This document shows, in pieces, positions 55,158 through 63,375 of a DNA stretch of 64,000 nt. The notes below the pieces were generated by a model. The model saw nothing but the letters and a program-made list of their open reading frames with translations. It ran no database searches and was not told where the DNA came from. The translations under genes were made by a program, and so were the position numbers. Numbering within the stretch: the first letter of the stretch is position 1; each line of letters starts with the position of its first letter. Source of the DNA: Petrachloros mirabilis ULC683 (lineage in GTDB: Bacteria; Cyanobacteriota; Cyanobacteriia; Thermosynechococcales; Thermosynechococcaceae); NCBI RefSeq assembly GCF_009939295.1, contig NZ_WVIC01000016.1:1-64000 (forward strand), read 5' to 3'.

Positions 55158-55486
55158 GAGGGTGTCTGCATCGAAAGAACAGGAATCTGGGAAACTTGAA
55201 AATCTGGGCAGGCAATGGCAGCCTTTGTAAAGGCTTGGCAAGGCCGCACTGTACATTTAAGCCGATAGTCTTGGGTGAAATAGAGACAGCGATCGCAGGG
55301 AATCTGATGTAGCTCTTGCAGATGTTGACATCCCTGGCGCAAGGATCGCCACAGGTTATAGATCAGTAAAGCTATCAACATCCAGGCGCAAAGGCCACAG
55401 GTAAGGGTTTGGAGATCCCAGGAGATGAGTGCCATTGCAGTCATGAGCAGCCACAAAAGTACGAGGTTGGAGACAAATTGGATCAA
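55022..55486 (-). CDS. Small membrane protein with a Cys-rich motif
   Basis: 154 residues in frame, of which about the first 100 look genuine: two TM helices (FVSNLVLLWLLMTAMALISW, TCGLCAWMLIALLIYNLW) then a cytoplasmic segment with IPCDRCLYFTQDYRLKCTVR and PCQAFTKAAIACPDF. Five cysteines there could bind a metal. The frame then overlaps the Crp/Fnr coding start by 136 bp with low-complexity residues, so an ancestral stop codon was probably lost. Function unknown; conserved in cyanobacteria as I recall. Confidence 0.65.
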   Translation of the reverse strand: MIQFVSNLVLLWLLMTAMALISWDLQTLTCGLCAWMLIALLIYNLWRSLRQGCQHLQELHQIPCDRCLYFTQDYRLKCTVRPCQAFTKAAIACPDFQVSQIPVLSMQTPSCLSSSTTVVIPSPKDRLSPRVCEEMCCKTPPYPQGAIKPSGSGS

Positions 55487-55525
55487 GGGGCTGGGTTAAT
55501 CTCAGGCGTTATTGACGAACCCCTC

Positions 55526-56038
55526 TCAGAGCTGAAAAGCCTGCTTGAGTTGATTGACCCAGGTGGTGACGCGCTCTTGGGTTAAATCGGGCTGATTGTC
55601 TTCATCAATGGCCAGCCCTACAAACTTGCCATTTCTCAGTGCCTTCGATTCGTTGAAGTCGTAGCCCTCTGTTGACCACTGGCCAACCGTTTGACCCCCT
55701 TGCTCCGTAATTTTGGCCTCCAGAATGCCGATGGCATCCATAAAGTTATCGGCGTAGCCCACCTGATCCCCAGGGCCAAAGTAGGCCACCTGCTTATCAG
55801 TGAAATCAACGTCATCTAATTCAGGGAAAATTCCCTCCCAGTCGCTCTGGAGTTCACCAATATTCCAGGTCGGACACCCGATAATCAGTGCCTTGAACTC
55901 AGCAAAGTCACTGACCTGCGCCTGAGAGATATCCACCATTTCCACCTGATCGGCACCGAAGGCCGCGCAGATCATTTCGGCAACCGCTTCGGTGTTGCCA
56001 GTTTGAGTTCCGTAAAACAAACCAATTTTGGCAGACAT
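55526..56038 (-). CDS. isiB: Flavodoxin (IsiB-type)
   Basis: 170 residues, the long-chain cyanobacterial type. FMN-binding motifs: FYGTQTGNTEAVAEM (phosphate loop), LIIGCPTWNIGELQSDW (isoalloxazine-stacking Trp) and YFGPGDQVGYADNF. It replaces ferredoxin in photosynthetic electron transport under iron limitation and is usually Fur-regulated. GGAG precedes the ATG. A family B repeat starts 34 bp upstream of the start codon and occupies the expected promoter zone. Confidence 0.96.
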   Translation of the reverse strand: MSAKIGLFYGTQTGNTEAVAEMICAAFGADQVEMVDISQAQVSDFAEFKALIIGCPTWNIGELQSDWEGIFPELDDVDFTDKQVAYFGPGDQVGYADNFMDAIGILEAKITEQGGQTVGQWSTEGYDFNESKALRNGKFVGLAIDEDNQPDLTQERVTTWVNQLKQAFQL

Positions 56039-56071
56039 GCAGACTCCTAAATTTACAACTGTTTGGATTGC

Positions 56072-56214
56072 TTAGAGGCTGTCTTTAAAGTCTTGCTCTA
56101 CATTCGCCCCCCAACCCCCCGTTCTGGGGGGCTTTTATCACTCTTAAGTCCCCCAGAATGGGGGATTCAGGAGGCTAGTGCAAGGCGTTAGAAACTTTTC
56201 AAACCGCCTCTTAA
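56072..56214. repeat. Family B repeat, subtype II, upstream of isiB
   Basis: It begins TTAGAGGCTGTCTTTAAAGT and ends AAACCGCCTCTTAA. Hairpins CCCCCCGTTCTGGGGGG and CCCCCAGAATGGGGG. It fills the space between the zinc-ribbon gene and isiB, both on the minus strand. Confidence 0.85.
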
Positions 56215-56224
56215 CCCCTCAGCC

Positions 56225-56458
56225 TTAGCTGGCCTGTGCCATGGGGTTAGGTGGCCTCGACTGGCGTAGCCTCCTGCTGGGGTAAGCCCGTTGGCATACA
56301 GTGCGTCGTGAACTCATTAGTGCGAGTTGCTCGCGCTTCTGAGCGCTGAAGTTGGGCATTTCTTGCCAGCAATGGGGGCAAAACCAGTGAAGTCCTGCCT
56401 CGTGAATGTGACAAAGCAAGCTTCCTGAACAGCAAGGGCATAAATTTGTCGCCGTCAT
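56225..56458 (-). CDS. Small zinc-ribbon protein
   Basis: 77 residues from the ATG at 56458. Two CxxC pairs (LCPCCSGSLLCHIHEAGLHW, then FCPHCWQEM) form a zinc ribbon. The C-terminal 30 residues are low-complexity and basic. Similar short proteins with HW-F-C-x2-C-x-Q-E-MP are common in cyanobacteria with unknown function. It lies upstream of isiB, separated by a family B repeat. Confidence 0.7.
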   Translation of the reverse strand: MTATNLCPCCSGSLLCHIHEAGLHWFCPHCWQEMPNFSAQKREQLALMSSRRTVCQRAYPSRRLRQSRPPNPMAQAS

Positions 56459-56913
56459 CCCAACCTCCAATCCCACAGACGCATTTTGGGTGGTCAATCT
56501 GTCCTGCTGGCCAGCCACCGCACTGCTGAGGGCGTACTGTTGAGAATAGCTTTATTGAGAATTAAAGTCAATAAGCTGATAGATTTTAGTCTCGCCTTAT
56601 TGAAATCGCCCCTCCCGTTGTCTGAGTCTAAGACCCTTGCCTAGATTAGGTCGCTGCCAATGTCTATCCTTGATAAGGCTCTAGTTCAATAAAGGGATTT
56701 GGCCTTGTTTTTCCCAGGTGTGTGGGGTGCCGTTGTGGTTTAAGAGTGGCTCAAATCTTAAGTTCTCTTTAGAATCTGTGCATCTAAAGTGGGGATCGCA
56801 TAGGTTAACTTCAGTCCTTCTGTTGATCTGTATGATCTAACAGAAATAGCCCTCTCTACGAAAGGCTAGATGGGGGCTAGATGAGAGCAAGTTGCCAGCA
56901 AGGTTTAAGGTTT
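56459..56913. other. Divergent region between the zinc-ribbon gene and the GH57 gene
   Basis: About 455 bp. It contains two direct TTGAGAAT repeats (56540 and 56555) and an inverted repeat TTATTGA/TCAATAA. No gene or RNA was recognised in the rest. Confidence 0.4.
56552..56574. promoter_or_regulatory. Possible Fur-like operator
   Basis: TTATTGA-N9-TCAATAA, with a TTGAGAAT inside that repeats 15 bp upstream. Cyanobacterial Fur boxes are A/T-rich and use similar ATTGAGAAT strings. The link to iron is suggested by the nearby flavodoxin, but isiB lies beyond the zinc-ribbon gene. Confidence 0.3.
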
Positions 56914-59619
56914 ATGACAACGGCCACGTTTTCTGAAGCTGTCGTAGAGACAGCTATTGCGCCTATTTCTGACCCAGTTTCCACGGCCACTGTTGAACGT
57001 TCGCCGTTGCTGACCTCAGGCGTCTTCGTCACAATTCATGGGCACTTTTATCAGCCCCCCCGGGAAAATCCTGACCTGAATGCCATTGAGCGCCAGCCCA
57101 GTGCTGCCCCGTTTCATGACTGGAATGCGCGCATTTGCCATGAGTGTTATCGCACCAATGCTTTTGCGCGCGTCCTCAACGATCGTGGCGAAGTGATCCA
57201 AATCGTCAATAATTTTGAGTATCTCAGCTTCAATATTGGGCCAACTTTGATGAGCTGGCTGGAGGGATACGATCCCGAGGTGTATGAGCGGATTATCGAG
57301 GCCGACCGCCACAGTTGTGAGCGTCTTAATGGCCATGGCAATGCGATCGCACAAGTCTATAACCACATCATCTTGCCCCTGGCCAATCCCCGAGATAGAT
57401 TGACCCAGATTCGCTGGGGCAAAGCCGACTTTCGTGCCCGGTTTGGCCGCGACCCCGAAGGCATGTGGCTAGCTGAGGCGGCAGTAGACTACCCCACCCT
57501 AGAAGCCCTGGCCTCAGAAGGCATCCAATTCATTATCCTGGCCCCCTCTCAAGCCCAGCGCTGTCGTCCCATTCCCGCCGATGCCGCCGACAGTCACCCC
57601 TGGCAAGAGGTGGGTGGGGGGCAAATTGACCCTACCCGTCCCTATCGCTGTTTTTTACCTGGCGGGGCTCGCCAGGACTTCATTGATATTTTCTTCTACG
57701 ACGGTCCTATTTCCCGAGATATGGGTTTTAACGATGTGCTAAGCAGCTCTAACCACTTTGCCGGTCGCTTGGCCCAGGCGGTGCGGGGCGACCGCCAGAC
57801 CGCCCAACTAATTTCAGTGGCCACCGATGGCGAAACCTTCGGCCACCATAAGCGCAACACCGAGCGTGCCCTGGCCTATGCCCTAGTAGCCGAGTTCCCA
57901 CAGCGAGGCTGGAGCGTCACCAACTTTGCCCACTATCTCAGCTTAGAAGCCCCCACCTGGGAAGTGGAGTTAAAGCCAGTGACCGCCTGGAGTTGTGCCC
58001 ACGGTGTCGATCGCTGGCAAGACGACTGTGGTTGCGGCGGTGAAGGCAGCCTCTGGCATCAAAAGTGGCGACGCCCCCTCCGAGATGCCCTCGACTGGCT
58101 ACGCGATCGCCTAGCACAGGTGTATCAAGATGCTGGAGAGCCGCTATTGGTTGATCCCTGGCAGGCACGAGATGCCTACATTGAAGTCTTTGGAGCTAGC
58201 TCCAATTCAGCGGAGCAAGCAGATCGAGCCGCCAAAATTGCCGCTTTTCTGGAACAACACCAGCAGCACCCCCTGTCTCCAGCCGAGCAAGTCGACGCCC
58301 TGCGGCTGTTGGAAATGCAGCGGCACACCCTGTTGATGTACACCAGTTGTGGCTGGTTTTTTGAAGAACTCTCTCGCCCCGAAGGCGTGCAATTGTTGCG
58401 CTATGCGGGTCGCGCCATTGCCTTAGCCAGTGAGGTCACTGGGGTCAACCTGGAGGGTGCCTTTATTCAACGCTTGGCCTTAGCCCCCAGCAACGTGGAA
58501 ACCTTTCAAAATGGGGCTGAAGTTTATCGCCAATTGGTGTTGCCCTCTCAAGTTAACTTTGAGCAAGTAGCGGCTCACTATGCCATTACCTCCTTATTTA
58601 CCACCTATCCCCAGAGCGCTCAGGTTTACTGCTTTCAAGCTCAGCAGCTTGACTATCAACTCCAGCGCATGGGGACGTTGACTTTAGCCTTTGGTCAACT
58701 GCACCTCACCTCAGAGATTACCCAGGAAACTGCCCATCTAATGTTTGGGGTTTTACACCTGGGTGGCTGGGACTTTTACTGCGGCGTACAGCCCTTTGGC
58801 GGACGCCGCACCTATACCGAGATGAAAGCCCAAGTCCTAGAGGCATTACAGCAAGCCAGCACTGTTCAGGTGATTTTGGCGCTGTCTGAAGCGTTCGGAG
58901 CTAACAGCTATAGCTTGCATCATTTATTTGCAGAGGAGCGCCACCGAATCATTACCCTCTTGTCTCAGGACACCCTAAGTCGCCTGGATCAGCTTTACAC
59001 CCAGGTGTATCGCAATAATTACAGCCTGCTGATGGCCTACCGTCGGGACAATTTAGAGGTGCCGGAGGAGCTGAAAATGGCGGCGCAAGTGGCTCTGCGT
59101 TATCAAGCCATCAAGTTATTGCAGTCTCTAGAGCAAGCCCTCAACAGCCCTGAAGCCCTGACCACCCAAGCGGAAACAGGGTATTTGAATGAATTGACTG
59201 CTGTGGCCACAGAGGCGCAACAGTTGGGCTGTCCGCTTTCCCTAGGGGATGGGGAGCAAATTTTAGAGGGGTTAATTTTACAATCACTGACTCAGCTCTT
59301 GGTGCAGGGCAAGACGGAGCATCTAAAGCTGCGGCTCCAGCGATTGACCCAACTGATTGAGTTGGTACACACCCTCCACCTAGAGGTGCAACTCGATCGC
59401 GCCCAAGAGCTGTATTATCAAGCTTTTCAAACCCATCTGTTGCCCGTAATCTGGCAACAGATTCCGCCTGAAAATCAGCCCCAAGGGTCAGAGGCTCCTG
59501 AGCCTCCAGATGCAGACAACCCATTTTTGCCCTTGTCCAACGGCGAGCTTCGGCAACTCCTGCGTCTAGGTGTGACGCTAGCGGTTGACGTGCATGGCTG
59601 GTTCAAGCAGATGGAGTAG
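56914..59619 (+). CDS. DUF3536/GH57-like glycoside hydrolase family protein
   Basis: About 901 residues from the ATG at 56914. The N-terminal GH57-type barrel starts FVTIHGHFYQPPRENPDL, with VNNFEYLSFNIGPTLMSWLE, GMWLAEAAVDYPTLEALA and VATDGETFGHHKRN carrying the acidic active-site residues; DUF3536 forms the following part with MYTSCGWFFEELSRPEG. GH57 enzymes act on alpha-glucans (amylase, branching, amylopullulanase). The precise glycan substrate is unknown. Confidence 0.9.
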   Translation: MTTATFSEAVVETAIAPISDPVSTATVERSPLLTSGVFVTIHGHFYQPPRENPDLNAIERQPSAAPFHDWNARICHECYRTNAFARVLNDRGEVIQIVNNFEYLSFNIGPTLMSWLEGYDPEVYERIIEADRHSCERLNGHGNAIAQVYNHIILPLANPRDRLTQIRWGKADFRARFGRDPEGMWLAEAAVDYPTLEALASEGIQFIILAPSQAQRCRPIPADAADSHPWQEVGGGQIDPTRPYRCFLPGGARQDFIDIFFYDGPISRDMGFNDVLSSSNHFAGRLAQAVRGDRQTAQLISVATDGETFGHHKRNTERALAYALVAEFPQRGWSVTNFAHYLSLEAPTWEVELKPVTAWSCAHGVDRWQDDCGCGGEGSLWHQKWRRPLRDALDWLRDRLAQVYQDAGEPLLVDPWQARDAYIEVFGASSNSAEQADRAAKIAAFLEQHQQHPLSPAEQVDALRLLEMQRHTLLMYTSCGWFFEELSRPEGVQLLRYAGRAIALASEVTGVNLEGAFIQRLALAPSNVETFQNGAEVYRQLVLPSQVNFEQVAAHYAITSLFTTYPQSAQVYCFQAQQLDYQLQRMGTLTLAFGQLHLTSEITQETAHLMFGVLHLGGWDFYCGVQPFGGRRTYTEMKAQVLEALQQASTVQVILALSEAFGANSYSLHHLFAEERHRIITLLSQDTLSRLDQLYTQVYRNNYSLLMAYRRDNLEVPEELKMAAQVALRYQAIKLLQSLEQALNSPEALTTQAETGYLNELTAVATEAQQLGCPLSLGDGEQILEGLILQSLTQLLVQGKTEHLKLRLQRLTQLIELVHTLHLEVQLDRAQELYYQAFQTHLLPVIWQQIPPENQPQGSEAPEPPDADNPFLPLSNGELRQLLRLGVTLAVDVHGWFKQME

Positions 59620-59629
59620 AAGTGCTAAT

Positions 59630-60016
59630 TTAAGGGTAGACAAGAAGGTCAAGCTGTTGGATAAAGCGAAAGTCACGCTGATTTTTGCTGAGAAGAGGAA
59701 TTTGATTTGCGATCGCAGCTGCGGCAATTAGGGTATCAGCAATTCTCAAGCCGTGACTAAGAAAATACTTTTGGAGTAGCTGAGTGGCGAGATCGCTAAC
59801 TTGACTGTTCAGAGTCAACACTTGAAACTGTGAGAGAAATTGACTTAAAGCCTGTAGTTCGACTTTATTGCGGCACCCAACTGTTAACTCCATAACGGTG
59901 ATGGTAGAAACGGTTAGGTTGTTTGTTTCGCTCTCATGGGCTAAGCGCTCTTTGGCGATCGCATCATCGTTGGCAACATCAATAAGAATATCAGTATCCA
60001 CCAAAATTTGGGTCAT
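59630..60016 (-). CDS. PIN-domain toxin, VapC family
   Basis: 128 residues. Acidic PIN residues in ILVDTDILIDVA (Asp7/Asp9), ITVMELTVGCRN (Glu), and GLRIADTLIAAAA (Asp). It follows the antitoxin gene by 1 bp. Unlike the pair at 35.4 kb, no attC-like repeat was seen around it. Confidence 0.88.
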   Translation of the reverse strand: MTQILVDTDILIDVANDDAIAKERLAHESETNNLTVSTITVMELTVGCRNKVELQALSQFLSQFQVLTLNSQVSDLATQLLQKYFLSHGLRIADTLIAAAAIANQIPLLSKNQRDFRFIQQLDLLVYP

Positions 60017-60017
60017 A

Positions 60018-60254
60018 TCAACTGCGCCAGTGTTGTTGCCGAACTTGCCCGACCCAGATAGTGCTGTCTTTCATTTCTGGACGATCACTCCACATGCCGA
60101 CAAAAGGCTCATTTTCCAGGTTGAGAGATTGTGGGATAGAGTTTTGTGACAGAGGGTAGCGTTGTTTGAGAAAAGCAACGAAATCTACTACAAGCTGCTG
60201 AGCCGTGGTAGGAAGGGTAGAAATATCATCCCTTAGTTGATCGAGTTTAAACAT
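60018..60254 (-). CDS. DUF2281-like antitoxin
   Basis: 78 residues. LRDDISTLPTTAQQLVVDFV and AFLKQRYP match the DUF2281 antitoxin type; the C-terminus ends SDRPEMKDSTIWVGQVRQQH, a usual DUF2281 toxin-binding tail containing a D-S-x-x-W-V element. It is directly upstream of the PIN toxin. Confidence 0.85.
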   Translation of the reverse strand: MFKLDQLRDDISTLPTTAQQLVVDFVAFLKQRYPLSQNSIPQSLNLENEPFVGMWSDRPEMKDSTIWVGQVRQQHWRS

Positions 60255-60419
60255 GACCGTGCTCTCTGAAAATATGAGTTAGCTGGCAAAAAACTGATTA
60301 CTGATTCTCTACTTTGAGTGGCAAGAAAAAACATGGGGCAGGCATAGCTGCGACGACAGAATGCTCTATGGCCATGACTTCCAGACAGCACATCTATTGA
60401 CTCTACTTTAGCGGAGTTA

Positions 60420-61820
60420 TCATGAGAAAGGGTAGCTGCGAGGGGTGTACACCCATGGGGTGCCATCTTGACGAGCCAGGGTGCGAGTCTGACTAGAGCC
60501 AATCAAAATCACGGTTCTCATGTCGGTGTCTTCAACCGATAACTGCGCCAAGGTCTTAACGATTATGGCTTGAGCGGATCGGCCAACGCTTTGGGCTAAT
60601 ATCAACGGCGTTTCAGGGGCACGCCATTGCAACAGCAAATCCTTAGCCTGCTGGAGCTGCCAAGTGCGCTGCTTGGAGACAGGGTTATAAATGGCAATGG
60701 CAAAATCAGCCTGAGCCGCCGCGGTCAGCCGTTGGGCAATTACCGACCAGGGTTTGAGAATATCTGAGAGGGAAATCACACAAAAGTCATGGCCAAGGGG
60801 TGCCCCCACCTGAGCCGCCGCCGCCTGCATGGCGGAAATGCCAGGGCAGACCTGAATGGAAATCTGTTCCCAGGCGGGATTGGCCTCTTGCTCTAAGATT
60901 TCAAACACGGCGGCGGCCATGGCAAAGATCCCCGGGTCGCCCGAGGAAATCACGGCGACTGAACGCCCCTGAGCGGCGAGGTTGAGAGCTAGGTGGGCGC
61001 GATCGCGCTCCACCCGATTATCGGATCTATGGCAAATTGTGTGGCTGGGTCGCAGCGGTTCAACCAGCTTTAAGTAGGTTTTGTACCCCACCCAATCGGT
61101 TGCTGAACGCAGAACGCGCTGCACTTCTGGGGACATCCACTCCATCGCCCCTGGCCCGGTGCCCACAATTGCTAAATGCCCGGTTTTCGCTGCTTGGGGA
61201 TGAAACCGATACACTAGATGCTCTGGGCTGGGGGAGGTAGTGGGGTCTTGCTCGGTTACCTCGATGGTGAGGCTGCCAGTCTCCGTGAGCGGCAATTGAC
61301 TTTGCTGGAGCCAGGGCGCAGTGCCAATCAGTTTGACGGACTCCCCCGCCAGCAAATTAGACAAAAACGTTTTGGCATCCTCAGGGTTGACCAGGGTATA
61401 GCCTGCCGGCGGTGAAAGCAACGCCGCTCGAAACCGCAGTTCCCCCGGGGTGGTAATAGCTGGCTCAATGTTCAAGAGAGCCGCCAGATGCCGAGCCAGG
61501 TCGTTAGCACCCTGTAAGCCGCCCAGGAGGGGCACCACAGCGCTACCATCTTCTGCGATCGCCAGCACCGGGGGTTCCTGCCACTTGTTGGTGAGTACTG
61601 AAGCCAGGGTGCGAATCAGAATCCCGGCTGCACAGACCCCAATGATCGGCGTTCCCGCTTGAAAGAGCTGTCGTAGCGTTTCCCCAAAGTCCTGAAAGGG
61701 AATATCCACATCTTCAGTGCGCCCCTCTAGTCCATAGAGCAAGGAGTCCGGAATAGAAGGCATCACAGTACGGGCAAAATCTGCCCCCGTTTGATTCAAG
61801 GCAATAATAGCAACGCTCAT
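60420..61820 (-). CDS. cobJ: CbiG-CobJ fusion: precorrin-3B C17-methyltransferase
   Basis: About 466 residues from the ATG at 61820. The N-terminal half is CbiG-like (AGTPIIGVCAAGILIRTLAS, AIAEDGSAVVPLLGGLQGAN), and the C-terminal half is a tetrapyrrole methylase (IVGTGPGAMEWMSPEV, VISSGDPGIFAMAAAVFEIL, FAIAIYNPVSKQR). It contracts the corrin ring during B12 or pseudo-B12 synthesis. CbiG-CobJ fusions occur in other cyanobacteria. No other cobalamin gene and no cobalamin riboswitch are visible nearby. Confidence 0.92.
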   Translation of the reverse strand: MSVAIIALNQTGADFARTVMPSIPDSLLYGLEGRTEDVDIPFQDFGETLRQLFQAGTPIIGVCAAGILIRTLASVLTNKWQEPPVLAIAEDGSAVVPLLGGLQGANDLARHLAALLNIEPAITTPGELRFRAALLSPPAGYTLVNPEDAKTFLSNLLAGESVKLIGTAPWLQQSQLPLTETGSLTIEVTEQDPTTSPSPEHLVYRFHPQAAKTGHLAIVGTGPGAMEWMSPEVQRVLRSATDWVGYKTYLKLVEPLRPSHTICHRSDNRVERDRAHLALNLAAQGRSVAVISSGDPGIFAMAAAVFEILEQEANPAWEQISIQVCPGISAMQAAAAQVGAPLGHDFCVISLSDILKPWSVIAQRLTAAAQADFAIAIYNPVSKQRTWQLQQAKDLLLQWRAPETPLILAQSVGRSAQAIIVKTLAQLSVEDTDMRTVILIGSSQTRTLARQDGTPWVYTPRSYPFS

Positions 61821-61875
61821 GGAGTCTTGAACCCTACTCAACTTAAATTCCACCGTAATCAAAATAGGGCAAAGA

Positions 61876-62151
61876 CTATTTCCGCTGCTCTTGAATGCCC
61901 CGCCGAAACGCCTTGGCCGCGGCTAGGGGACTGGAGTTCTGCACACAGCCTCTCAACAGATTAAAATCTAAGTCGGGAAGGAGTTCACTGCGAGCGATCT
62001 TCTCATAGCCAGAGGTCTGAGCCAACCGTACCGAATTCTCTTCACGCCTGTGGTAGAGGATGAAACAGCTGTTTTGCCAGAACCACACCTCTTTCACCCC
62101 CAATCGTTGAAACCGCTTCAGGCGGTTCAGCCCTCCACTGGTGACGATAAC
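61876..62151 (-). pseudogene. C-terminal remnant of a Uma2 family endonuclease
   Basis: Codons immediately after the murG stop (TAG) read on in the same frame as VIVTSGGLNRLKRFQRLGVK and EVWFWQNSCFILYHRREE, the second half of a Uma2 protein. The N-terminal half with the catalytic region is missing. It resembles the Uma2 gene at 24.1 kb (VVLTSGG, FGIPEVWFWQ). A piece starting at the ATG at 62103 could be made but should be inactive. Confidence 0.75.
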
Positions 62152-63243
62152 CTACAGAAGAACTTGTTGGGCGACTGCTGCAAATTGTGCGGTACTGTCC
62201 TGAACCGCTAAGCTTTGGGCATCTGCCGCCATAGCCTGTCGCCGCTTGGGATTTTTGAGCAACTCCAGCACCACTTCTTCTAGGCGACCGGCAGTTAGCT
62301 CCTGTTGTCGAAAGCTGAGTGCTGCTCCAGCATGGGTGAAGACAGCAGCATTGTATGCCTGATGATCTTCCGCTGCGTAGGGATAGGGCACCAAAATTGA
62401 AGGTGTTCCCGTGATCGCTAGTTCTGTGAGGGTTCCGGCTCCGGCGCGACTAATCGCTAGGTCAGCCCGCTGCAACAAACCCGCCATCTGATCATAAAAA
62501 GGACGCGCCAGATAGTGAGGATGTTCAAAACCGTAGAGATCCGGATCTCGATCTCCGGTCAGATGCACAATCCAGGTTCCAGCCTCCAGCCAAGCTGGGG
62601 CACATTCTCGCACGAGTTTGTTCAGTGCCACAGCCCCTTGACTGCCTCCGGTCACCACAATTAAGAGCGCGCCGTCTGGGATGGGTAGATCACAGGGGTT
62701 GGACTGTTGAAACGCATCCCGCACCGGGGTGCCGACTACGGTGGTTTTGGCTTTGGGTAAATATGGCACCGCTGCTGCAAAGCCCAAGGCCACTACACTA
62801 CAGTAAGCACTCAAAAATCGCGTGACTTTGCCGGGTAGTGCATTTGAGTCATGTAAAACACTGGGCAGCCCCAGGGACTTGGCTGCCAAAATGGCGGGAG
62901 CGGCAATGTAGCCCCCTGTGGTCAGCACACCCTGGAACTTTCCGGTTTTCAGCAGTTTGCGGGTTTGCCAAATTGCCACCCCAAACCTAATCAGGGTTCG
63001 CAGTGTCCCTAGGCTCGGTCGTCCCTGGAATCCCTCTACGGCTATAGTATGGAGACGATACTGCTGGGGCACCAGTTGGGTTTCTAGGCGGTCGGGCACC
63101 CCCAGCCATTCAATTTGCACCTGTTGCTGAGCCAAGGCATCTGCCACTGCGATCGCCGGAAACAAATGCCCCCCTGTACCACTAGCCGCAACCAACAGCC
63201 GGGGGTTTCCGGAAGAAAGCGGTTTGCCCAAGGGTGTATCCAT
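62152..63243 (-). CDS. murG: UDP-GlcNAc undecaprenyl-PP-MurNAc-pentapeptide transferase MurG
   Basis: About 363 residues from the ATG at 63243. Membrane-associated glycosyltransferase making lipid II. Motifs: LLVAASGTGGHLFPAIAVAD (first G loop), TTGGYIAAPA, VTGGSQGAVALN and the C-terminal GAGTLTELAITGTPSILVPY. The stop codon joins directly to a Uma2 remnant in frame, so the final residues may differ from the ancestral sequence, though length is normal. Confidence 0.96.
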   Translation of the reverse strand: MDTPLGKPLSSGNPRLLVAASGTGGHLFPAIAVADALAQQQVQIEWLGVPDRLETQLVPQQYRLHTIAVEGFQGRPSLGTLRTLIRFGVAIWQTRKLLKTGKFQGVLTTGGYIAAPAILAAKSLGLPSVLHDSNALPGKVTRFLSAYCSVVALGFAAAVPYLPKAKTTVVGTPVRDAFQQSNPCDLPIPDGALLIVVTGGSQGAVALNKLVRECAPAWLEAGTWIVHLTGDRDPDLYGFEHPHYLARPFYDQMAGLLQRADLAISRAGAGTLTELAITGTPSILVPYPYAAEDHQAYNAAVFTHAGAALSFRQQELTAGRLEEVVLELLKNPKRRQAMAADAQSLAVQDSTAQFAAVAQQVLL

Positions 63244-63375
63244 CAGCATCCATGCCGTGTAAAAGCCATCCGAATCATACCGTTTCCCATTAAAATCAAG
63301 ACCCAGTTGCGCTCAGAACATGCTAGAACTAGCAGCAAAGGATTACCTCAATCCAGTCCATAGGATGTCGTCAGT

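Noticed and set aside
60233-60502. 89-codon frame between cobJ and vapB
   Set aside because: It overlaps both neighbours' coding ends and has no consistent codon usage or domain.
61821-61875. Cobalamin riboswitch before cobJ
   Set aside because: The upstream region is too short and shows no B12-box-like sequence.
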